A DNA stretch of 64,000 bases, taken from positions 62,001 to 126,000 of the forward strand of contig NZ_MVOI01000003.1 in assembly GCF_002283555.1 (NCBI RefSeq). The letters run 5' to 3'. The notes under the pieces were generated by a model. The model was given only the letters and a program-made list of their open reading frames with translations, was not told the DNA's origin and searched no databases. The stretch is from Rubrivirga sp. SAORIC476. Its GTDB lineage: Bacteria; Bacteroidota; Rhodothermia; Rhodothermales; Rubricoccaceae. Positions within the stretch are counted from its first letter, which is position 1; every line of letters starts with the position of its first letter. Below, one piece after another: positions 32,857 through 41,477 of the stretch. A program made the translations under genes and the position numbers.

Positions 32857-33342
32857 ATGCGCCTCGCCCTCTGCCTTCTCCTTCTTGTCGCTCTCCCGGC
32901 CTGCGACTCCGTCAGCGACGCCGTCGACAACGCGGCGTGCCAGGCGACGGGCTACGCCGACGGTGGAACCGTTCGCGCGACGGTCGGCAGCGACAGGTTC
33001 TCGGGGACCTGCATCCGCGTCGACACCGAGCAGGGGACGCTCACCATCGTCGGGGCGGACAACGTGGTCTCGCAGAACAACCAGGAGGTGATCACGCTCG
33101 TGCTGCCCTCGTCCGAGGCCCGCACCTACACGCTGGGCTCCGACGCGGCGACGGCCGTCTACGTGGCACGCACCGAGGACCCCAACGACCAGGACGACGA
33201 GACGTACGCGGCGGTCAGCGGGACCCTCACGGTCGAGTCGGCCTCGGCGACGGCGGCGCGGGGCACGTTCGCGTTCACCGGGCGGACGGTCGGCGGCACC
33301 GAGGTGACGGTCAGCGGCGGGCGCTTCGACGTGACGTTCTAG
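32857..33342 (+). CDS. Lipoprotein with DUF6252-like domain
   Basis: 161 residues. Lipobox LPAC at residues 13-16 of MRLALCLLLLVALPACDSV marks lipidation. The mature domain is strand-rich (VRATVGSDRFSGTCIRVD, LTIVGADN, ITLVLPSS, YTLGSDAATAVYVAR, GTFAFTGRTVGGTEVTVSGGRFDV), the pattern of the DUF6252 family of small Bacteroidota lipoproteins. Role unknown. It converges on metG with 47 nt between stops. Confidence 0.7.
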   Translation: MRLALCLLLLVALPACDSVSDAVDNAACQATGYADGGTVRATVGSDRFSGTCIRVDTEQGTLTIVGADNVVSQNNQEVITLVLPSSEARTYTLGSDAATAVYVARTEDPNDQDDETYAAVSGTLTVESASATAARGTFAFTGRTVGGTEVTVSGGRFDVTF

Positions 33343-33389
33343 CGACGGAGGTGGGGCGTCGCGCGTCGGGACTCCGTGCGCCTCCCTCT

Positions 33390-35519
<2,130 letters not shown>

Positions 35520-35539
35520 GTCGGGCCGGAAGGGGGCGG

Positions 35540-35547
35540 CCAAGCTA
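35540..35547 (-). promoter_or_regulatory. Putative -7 box of metG (TAGCTTGG)
   Basis: Minus strand, 20 nt before the ATG, embedded in GC-rich DNA. Confidence 0.5.
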
Positions 35548-35632
35548 CCCGTGTCGTCCGTGAAGGTGCCGGGGGGACGGGGCGGCGTGCTCTGCCTCGG
35601 GGCGAGGGTGGGCAGGGACGCGAATCCTAACC

Positions 35633-35862
35633 GTGGTGGATCATCTTCTGATGGTGGGGACTGATTCTGAGGTGCTGGGGGATGGCTTCGAGGACCCGGG
35701 GGACGCCGTCGGGGGCCTGGGGAATGACGTTTCGGTCCTGGGGAGCGGTTTCGAGGGGCTGGAGAGTGACGGCTACGGCCTGGGGAATGATTTCTGGGCC
35801 TGGGAAACGGTGTCCCGGTGGTGGTGGGCGATTCGTTCGGGGTGGTGGGCGATGCCTGGTCG
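35633..35862. repeat. Second 21-bp-period tandem array, about 10 units
   Basis: Units related to CTGGGGAATGACTTCGAGGG begin near 35654 and recur at 35675, 35696, 35717, 35738, 35759 and 35780 with exact 21-base spacing; three more degenerate units follow with a one-base phase slip. It fills the interval between the divergent metG and propeller genes. A plus-strand frame is open through it as a Gly-rich heptad, with no credible start or downstream domain. Confidence 0.8.
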
Positions 35863-35891
35863 CGGTTGCGCTTCGGGGCCGCCGGGTGGGG

Positions 35892-35911
35892 CCGCCTCGG
35901 TCCCGAGGCGG
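35892..35911. repeat. Intergenic palindrome, copy 3
   Basis: CCGCCTCGG-TC-CCGAGGCGG, 57 nt before the ATG at 35969, one of only two copies at the 5' side of genes. Confidence 0.75.
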
Positions 35912-35968
35912 GCGTGAGCCCGGGGGCAGGCAGACTCCGTTCTACGGGTCAGACTCCCCCCTCTCACC

Positions 35969-37084
35969 ATGCGTCTCCATTGGCTCCCACTCGCCCTTCT
36001 CATGCTTCTCAGCCCGGTCGGCGCCGCGGCCGCCCAGACCGTCTTCGCGACGGGGCTGGAGCAACCGATGGGAATCACGCAACTATCGGACGGGCGGATT
36101 CTGGTGGCCGAGTTCGGACCGAGCGATCAGGTGTCGGCCTTCTCCCCCGACGGGACGCCGCTCGGGGTGTTCGCTTCCGGGCTGGAGGACCCGGCCGGGA
36201 TCGCGCAGCTGGCTGACGGGCGCGTGCTGGTGTCTGAGTTCAACGACGCCCGGGTGCAGGCCTTCGAGGCGAACGGGACACCGCTCGGGACCTTCGTGAC
36301 GGACTTCGGCGACAACGGACGGGGCGCCCCGTTCGTCATTTCCCAGGCAACGAATGGCACCGTGCTGATCAGCGACAACTACGCCGGGGCGGTGCGAGGG
36401 TACTCCCCCTCGGGCGTGGCGGCGGGGAACTTCGCCGAGTCACTGTCGGACCCGCCGGGCGCCGCGCGGGGGGTGCTCCGACGCGCGAATGGAAGCGTGC
36501 TGGTGACGTTCACGGGGCCGCTCGACGCCGTGCAGCAGTTCGGGGCTGCGGGCGGCTCGGGGAGCGTCTTCGCAACGTTGACCAGCGGCGACGCCGGGCA
36601 GATGGTGGAGTTGGCCGACGGCTCGATCCTGGCGCTGAACTGGTTCGTCGGGGAGGTGCGCTCCTTCTCGTCGACCGGCACGGACACCGGGGTGGTCGCG
36701 ACGCTCCCGGACGTCTTGGGCGGCATCGTGCGGCTGGCGGACGGGCGGGTGCTGGTAACGACCGATGGCGGGACGATCTACGAACTCGGCCTGGACACGG
36801 CGCTGGAGGCGAAACCGCCGCCGGTCTCCATCGGGACGGTGCAGCCGAACCCGGCTCAGGGTACGTCGACGCTGTCGCTGACGCTGACCGTCGGCGGGTG
36901 GGTGACGGTAGACGTGTTGGACCGTCTGGGCCGCATCGTGGCGGTGGCGCACGAGGGCCCGCTCTCCGCGGGGGCGGTGCACGCGATACGCCTGGACGGG
37001 TCGGGACTGGCGTCGGGCGTGTACGGGGTCCGGGTGCGGGCGCCGGAGGGCGTCGGCGGACACGTGGTGTCGTTCGTGCACTGA
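35969..37084 (+). CDS. Secreted NHL/SMP-30-like propeller with T9SS sorting domain
   Basis: 371 residues, signal peptide 1-22 (ends AAAAQ). Six or so blades repeat LADGRVLVSEFNDARVQAFE-type units (LSDGRILVAEFGPSDQVSAFSPDG near 38, ATNGTVLISDN near 130, RANGSVLVTF near 172, LADGSILAL near 210, LADGRVLVTTDGGTIYELG near 252). The C-terminal 85 residues (VQPNPAQGTSTLSLTL ... VLDRLGRIVAVAHEG ... GLASGVYGVRV) are a type A Por sorting domain. The propeller probably binds ligand outside the cell; no catalytic residues are evident. Confidence 0.8.
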   Translation: MRLHWLPLALLMLLSPVGAAAAQTVFATGLEQPMGITQLSDGRILVAEFGPSDQVSAFSPDGTPLGVFASGLEDPAGIAQLADGRVLVSEFNDARVQAFEANGTPLGTFVTDFGDNGRGAPFVISQATNGTVLISDNYAGAVRGYSPSGVAAGNFAESLSDPPGAARGVLRRANGSVLVTFTGPLDAVQQFGAAGGSGSVFATLTSGDAGQMVELADGSILALNWFVGEVRSFSSTGTDTGVVATLPDVLGGIVRLADGRVLVTTDGGTIYELGLDTALEAKPPPVSIGTVQPNPAQGTSTLSLTLTVGGWVTVDVLDRLGRIVAVAHEGPLSAGAVHAIRLDGSGLASGVYGVRVRAPEGVGGHVVSFVH

Positions 37085-37206
37085 GAGGCCTCAGCAGGAA
37101 GACCGAAGCGACACAGTGACGTGCACCACGAGGCCGAGATCATGGGATCACACGAACCTGCACGAATTCAGGCACGATGGCTTTGGGGGGCGGACGGTTC
37201 GCCCGA

Positions 37207-37214
37207 TCTATTTG
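37207..37214 (+). promoter_or_regulatory. Putative -7 box (TCTATTTG)
   Basis: Seven of eight positions match TAnnTTTG; 29 nt before the ATG at 37244. Confidence 0.4.
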
Positions 37215-37243
37215 GGGTCCCTCCTCTCTAGCCCCGTAGTCTC

Positions 37244-38593
37244 ATGGCCTCGACGATGTCCCTCACGATCAACAACCTGCCGACCTCGGGCGCACCGAGC
37301 GATCAGGTGTACGTCTGCCTCCTGGGCAACGACCCGTCGGCCCCGGACACCTCGTTCGGCTACCTCGACTTCGCCACGGGACAGGCCGTGTTCTCCGACA
37401 AGACCAGTTGGGCGATGGACTCGGCGACGATGGCGACCACGCTCGACCAGATCACCTTCCCCCTAGCGGTGCCGGACATCAACAGCGGGCGGATCTACTT
37501 CTCCGTCGGGGCCCCCTTCCCGGCGTTCCCAGCGTCTGGCCCGACGGCGAGCAAGGACAACGCGACGCTGTTCGACAAGATCGAGTTCGACAGCGGCTCC
37601 AACCCCAACATCAACGGGACGAGCGTCGACTTCTACGGCATCTCGTACGTGATCTCGGGGACGGACGTGAACGACGGCGCGGTGCAGTACGGGTTCGACA
37701 AGAGCCGGTCAGAGATCATCGGGGCGCTGACGAGCATTCCGGCCTCGACGCCCACGACGCAGGAGAGCGGCAACACGGGCATCTTCGCACAGACGGTGGT
37801 CGAGGGCGCGGCAGCGAAGGCGGGACCCCCCATCCTGCGCGTGCTCGCTCCCAAGACGATGGGTCTCAGCGACTGGGGGGCGAACGAGAAGGAGTTCGTC
37901 TTCTGGGCGACCGCCTGCTCGCACTTCCTGGACGCCTACGTCACCCAGCACTGTTTCCGCCCGAACCGGGCGTTCAGCTTCTACGACAAGACGTACACGC
38001 CGGCCGGCCCCAACACGACGTACTACGGCACCACCGACGCGGACGGCACGCTGTCGCTATGGACGGATGCGGCGCACACCCAGCCGTACACGCCCGTCCC
38101 GACGCTGGCGCCACCCTGCGCCCCGTGGCCGCTTCCGAGCATGAAGCCACCCCCGCCGCACGTGCCGTCCAACTACCACAACGTGAACGGAACGCAGGAC
38201 GAGATCGACTGGGGCTTCCTGTTGTTGGGCAACAGCGTCGGCACGGGGGCGGCAGACCACTGGGGCAACGACCCGCTGTGCATGGCCATCATGGTGTCGA
38301 TCTGCCGCGGCGTGATGCACCTCGACGACGGGACGACCTCGTGGGTGGACGCGTCGCAGTACTACCAGGGCGCCGGCGTGCCGACCTCGGACACGGACGC
38401 TCCGTTGCCGCCGGTCAGCACGAAAAACCTGCCCATCTTCTACTACGCGTCCGTGCTCCACGAGAAGGGCCTCGATGGCAAGGCCTACGTCCTCTCGTAC
38501 GACGACGTGTACGGCAGCAACCCGTCGATCTTCTTCGCAGGCCACCCCGACGTGACGATCGACCTGCACGGCCTCGACACCGTGATGGCCTGA
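37244..38593 (+). CDS. GH64/thaumatin-like beta-1,3-glucanase-type protein without signal peptide
   Basis: 449 residues. The N-terminal beta-sandwich (about 1-170) contains SGRIYFSVGAPFP near 87, ATLFDKIEFDSGSNPNINGTSVDFYGISYVIS near 106, matching the GH64 pattern in which LFDxxEF and TxVDxFG line the catalytic cleft. The C-terminal part (from about 215) is thaumatin-like and closes with KAYVLSYDDVYGSNPSIFFAGHPDVTIDL, the conserved GH64 ending. A Pro-rich insertion (PTLAPPCAPWPLPSMKPPPP) sits near 288. Known enzymes release laminaripentaose from beta-1,3-glucan and are secreted, but I see neither a signal peptide nor a T9SS domain here. Met5 is an alternative start. Confidence 0.75.
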   Translation: MASTMSLTINNLPTSGAPSDQVYVCLLGNDPSAPDTSFGYLDFATGQAVFSDKTSWAMDSATMATTLDQITFPLAVPDINSGRIYFSVGAPFPAFPASGPTASKDNATLFDKIEFDSGSNPNINGTSVDFYGISYVISGTDVNDGAVQYGFDKSRSEIIGALTSIPASTPTTQESGNTGIFAQTVVEGAAAKAGPPILRVLAPKTMGLSDWGANEKEFVFWATACSHFLDAYVTQHCFRPNRAFSFYDKTYTPAGPNTTYYGTTDADGTLSLWTDAAHTQPYTPVPTLAPPCAPWPLPSMKPPPPHVPSNYHNVNGTQDEIDWGFLLLGNSVGTGAADHWGNDPLCMAIMVSICRGVMHLDDGTTSWVDASQYYQGAGVPTSDTDAPLPPVSTKNLPIFYYASVLHEKGLDGKAYVLSYDDVYGSNPSIFFAGHPDVTIDLHGLDTVMA

Positions 38594-38607
38594 AGGACGT
38601 TCCCGTT

Positions 38608-38625
38608 CGCCTCGGTGACGAGGCG
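38608..38625. repeat. Intergenic palindrome, copy 4 (degenerate centre)
   Basis: CGCCTCG-GTGA-CGAGGCG, 15 nt after the stop at 38593. Confidence 0.7.
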
Positions 38626-38717
38626 GGCAGGGGCGGGTCGAGACGCGGGCGTCTCGGCCGGGGAGTTGAGTCTGTACGAATGCGGGTCCGCACGCCGACG
38701 GGGCTGCGCCGCTGGGG

Positions 38718-38725
38718 TAGATTTT
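38718..38725 (+). promoter_or_regulatory. Putative -7 box (TAGATTTT)
   Basis: Seven of eight positions of TAnnTTTG, 25 nt before the ATG at 38751, followed by a CT-rich leader. Confidence 0.5.
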
Positions 38726-38750
38726 ACGCCCTCCTCCCTACCGACAGATC

Positions 38751-39464
38751 ATGCGCGTTATGCGTCTCTTTACCGTTCTCCTGTTCGCCCTGAGCCTCGC
38801 CCCGAGCGCCCTCGCGCAGTCCGACTCCACAGACCCGTTCGCCGTCACCGTCCAGGGCGACACCCTGCGCGGCGACGTCGAGTTGAAAGACCCGCTCCTG
38901 GGCCGCCGCCACGTACTGATCGACGGGGAGCGGCGCGAGATCGACGAGTTCTCGTACCTCCAGGTCGACGGCGACCTGCTGGCCGTCGTGGACGGGCGCG
39001 GGCTGGCGAAGCTGGTCCAGGACGGCCGCGTGCGCTTTTACTCGCGCTCGGAGTACTCGCCGGGAACGCCGGGCTTCGGGGTCCCCGGGACGCCGGGCGC
39101 AGTCGCCGGGACGCCGGGCGGGAGCACTGAGTACGGCTACATCCAGATCGGCGACGGGCCGGTGCAGGACGCGACGACCGCCGCCCTCCGCCAGGCCTTC
39201 CAGGACAACCCCGAGAGCATGCGGCAGTTGGACCGGATGCGCACGCTGAGCACGACCCGCTGGATCGTGACCGGGCTGGGGGTCGCGGCGTTCGTGACCG
39301 GGGCCGCGCTGATGATCCAGGCCGAGGAGAACGGCGAGGACTACACGCCCTACGCACCGATCGTGGTCGGGGGCGGCGTCGCGATCGGCGTCAGCAACTT
39401 CGTCTTCCCGACGATGATCAGCGGCGCCCGGCGGCAGGCCATCGACGCCTACAACCGGGACTAG
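38751..39464 (+). CDS. Envelope protein with signal peptide and C-terminal helices, unknown
   Basis: 237 residues. Signal peptide about 1-24 (ends ALAQ). A strand-rich part (VTVQGDTLRGDVEL, RRHVLIDGERREIDEFSYLQVDGDLLAVVDG) ends in a short repeat with three GTPG units near 103-123. Two hydrophobic helices (about 166-185 WIVTGLGVAAFVTGAALMI and about 198-215 PIVVGGGVAIGVSNFVF) follow. I do not recognise the family. Me t4 is an alternative start (the leader then reads ATGCGCGTT first). Confidence 0.6.
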   Translation: MRVMRLFTVLLFALSLAPSALAQSDSTDPFAVTVQGDTLRGDVELKDPLLGRRHVLIDGERREIDEFSYLQVDGDLLAVVDGRGLAKLVQDGRVRFYSRSEYSPGTPGFGVPGTPGAVAGTPGGSTEYGYIQIGDGPVQDATTAALRQAFQDNPESMRQLDRMRTLSTTRWIVTGLGVAAFVTGAALMIQAEENGEDYTPYAPIVVGGGVAIGVSNFVFPTMISGARRQAIDAYNRD

Positions 39465-39475
39465 CCGGGTCGCCC

Positions 39476-39541
39476 CGCCTCGGTGCCGAGGCGCTCGGTG
39501 CCGAGGCGCTCGGTGCCGAGGCGCTCGGTGCCGAGGCGGGG
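39476..39541. repeat. Intergenic palindrome locus 5: four tandem 15-bp units
   Basis: CTCGGTGCCGAGGCG repeats four times without a mismatch at 39479-39538, flanked by CCCG and GGGG so that the outer arms also pair. It lies between converging genes, 11 nt after one stop and 10 nt beyond the other. Confidence 0.9.
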
Positions 39542-39551
39542 CGAGGCGTCG

Positions 39552-40814
39552 CTACAGCGCGCCGCGCAACTTCTCGGCGGTCTGGACGCGCCCGATGGCG
39601 AGTGCGAACGCCGCCTCGCGCATGGTGCAGCCGAGCACCGCCTGCTTCTCGGCGGTGTCGTGGTACGCCTTGATCAGGATCCGCTCCAGGCGCTCGTTGA
39701 CGTCCTCGACGCTCCAGCGGTACTGCTGGAAGTTCTGGCTCCACTCGAAGTAGCTCACGATCACGCCGCCCGCGTTGGCCAGGATGTCCGGCACGATGAT
39801 GACGCCACGCTCGGCGAGGCGCTGGTCGGCCTTGGGCGTGACGGGCAGGTTGGCGCCCTCCACGATGAGCCGGGCCTGGACCGACTCCACGTTGTCGGAG
39901 TGGATGGCCGCCTCGATGGCCGCCGGGATGAGCACGTCGCAGTCGAGGCCCATGAAATCGTCTGCGCCGACGGCGTCGCCGCCGGTGAAGCCGCGGAGGG
40001 TCCGGTCGCCGCCCTCGCGCTGGACGTGGGCCACGGCGGCGTCCAGGTCGATGCCTTCGGTGCGGTGGTAGCCGCCGGTGTGGTCGCTGATCGCGACGAT
40101 GGTCGCGCCGCGCTCGGCGAGCAGCAGCGCCGCGTTCATCCCCACGTTGCCGAAGCCCTGTACCACGACCCGCAGATCCTCGGGCGCCATCCCGAGGTGG
40201 TCCTTGGCGGCAGCGAGAGTCGTCAGCATGACGCCGCGGCCGGTCGCCTGCGCGCGGCCCTGGCTGCCCCCGAGTTCGAGCGGCTTGCCGGTCACCACGG
40301 CCGGGTTGTAGCCGTGCTGGCGGCCGTACTGGTCCACGATCCACGCCATCGTCTGGGCGTTGGTGCCCATGTCGGGCGCGGGCACGTCGCGGTTGGGACC
40401 GAGGATCAGGTGGATGCGGCTGATGTAGCGCCGCGTGACGTGCTCCAGCTCGCGCTCGGTGAGCTGCGGCGGGTCCACGTTCACGCCGCCCTTGCCGCCG
40501 CCGAACGGGATGTCGACGAGGGCCGTCTTGTAAGTCATCGTCTCGGCGAGCGCCTTGACCTCCTGCTCGTCCACTAACGACGAGAAGCGGATGCCACCCT
40601 TGAAGGGTCCGCGTGCCCCGTTGTGCTGGATGCGGTAGCCGCTGAACGTCGTAAACGAGCCGTCCTCGCGGTAGAGCGGCACCTCGACCTTCATCTCGCG
40701 GAACGGAGTCCGGATGAGCGTCCGCCACTCGGGGGACAGGTCGATCAGGTCGGCGGCGCGCTGGAAGTTGACGGTCGCGATCTCGTACGCCGGGACCTTG
40801 GGGATGTGAGACAT
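39552..40814 (-). CDS. gdhA: Glu/Leu/Phe/Val dehydrogenase (NAD(P)-glutamate dehydrogenase)
   Basis: 420 residues. YRIQHNGARGPFKGGIRF near 58 holds substrate lysines, TYKTALVDIPFGGGKGGV near 92 the catalytic Lys, and NRDVPAPDMGT near 138 the catalytic Asp. The Rossmann domain has VVVQGFGNVGMNAALLLAERGATIVAISD near 215, and ANAGGVIVSYFEWSQN near 355 is typical of the hexameric enzymes of about 420 residues. It interconverts glutamate and 2-oxoglutarate. The ATG at 40814 gives MSHIPKV; a GATCTTGC box lies 22 nt before it. Confidence 0.95.
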   Translation of the reverse strand: MSHIPKVPAYEIATVNFQRAADLIDLSPEWRTLIRTPFREMKVEVPLYREDGSFTTFSGYRIQHNGARGPFKGGIRFSSLVDEQEVKALAETMTYKTALVDIPFGGGKGGVNVDPPQLTERELEHVTRRYISRIHLILGPNRDVPAPDMGTNAQTMAWIVDQYGRQHGYNPAVVTGKPLELGGSQGRAQATGRGVMLTTLAAAKDHLGMAPEDLRVVVQGFGNVGMNAALLLAERGATIVAISDHTGGYHRTEGIDLDAAVAHVQREGGDRTLRGFTGGDAVGADDFMGLDCDVLIPAAIEAAIHSDNVESVQARLIVEGANLPVTPKADQRLAERGVIIVPDILANAGGVIVSYFEWSQNFQQYRWSVEDVNERLERILIKAYHDTAEKQAVLGCTMREAAFALAIGRVQTAEKLRGAL

Positions 40815-40836
40815 CGGGAAGTCGGAAGAGGGACGG

Positions 40837-40844
40837 GCAAGATC
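40837..40844 (-). promoter_or_regulatory. Putative -7 box of gdhA (GATCTTGC)
   Basis: Minus strand, 22 nt before the ATG; nearly the same as the serA box GATCTTGG. Confidence 0.4.
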
Positions 40845-40973
40845 GGAAGCGCTTTCGGGACGGGCCACCCGTGGGCCCGGTTTCTTTGCGACCGGCCGAC
40901 TCCGCCATGACCCTACGCAGAGAGACCTGGCGAAGGGAGTGTGCCTTCGTTCCTCAACCCCACTCCCCTGTCC

Positions 40974-41432
40974 ATGACCTTCACTCGTTCCTTGCTCGGC
41001 CTCCTAGCTGCCCTCCTCCTCTCCCTCCCTGCCCAGGCACAGCGGGGCCAACCCGACTTCGGCGAGGCCCAGATCGAGGTCGCCTACGACGACGGGACCT
41101 CTGGGCCTGCGACGGTCACCCTCAAAGCCGACACCGAGATCGAGGCCCGCCAGATCCTGCTCTCGCTGACCGATGGAGACAAGGACCACGAACTCCGTCT
41201 GCGCGACAGCGGCGACGGCACGTTCTCGGCCCGCGCCGACCTCCCGGCGATGCGGGACGTCCGCTCGCTCCGCCTCGGCACGGGTGATGGACCGGGCCGG
41301 GCCTTCCAGATGCCCGAGCTCCGTGCGGGGCGCAACGGCTTCACCGGCACGCAGGAGACCAACGGGTGGCGCGTGACCGTCGTCATCACGACCTCCGGCG
41401 GCACCACGATCACGATCACGGTCTCGGGGTAG
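40974..41432 (+). CDS. Secreted beta-rich protein, unknown
   Basis: 152 residues, signal peptide 1-22 (ends AQAQ). The mature domain alternates strands (IEVAYDDGTSGPATVTLKADTEIEARQILLSL, RDVRSLRLGTGDG) and closes with a Thr-rich strand (VTVVITTSGGTTITITVSG). No Cys. I do not recognise a family. Leader CACTCCCCTGTCC precedes the ATG. Confidence 0.6.
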   Translation: MTFTRSLLGLLAALLLSLPAQAQRGQPDFGEAQIEVAYDDGTSGPATVTLKADTEIEARQILLSLTDGDKDHELRLRDSGDGTFSARADLPAMRDVRSLRLGTGDGPGRAFQMPELRAGRNGFTGTQETNGWRVTVVITTSGGTTITITVSG

Positions 41433-41453
41433 CGCCCGCTGCGGTCTCGCACG

Positions 41454-41477
41454 CCCCGCCTCGGTGCCGAGGCGGGG
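41454..41477. repeat. Intergenic palindrome, copy 6
   Basis: CCCCGCCTCGG-TG-CCGAGGCGGGG, 24 bp, ends exactly at the pullulanase stop (41478) and starts 21 nt after the opposing stop. Confidence 0.85.

Noticed and set aside
39476-39541. CRISPR-like short tandem repeats
   Set aside because: The 15-bp units are contiguous with no spacers and belong to the dispersed palindrome family.
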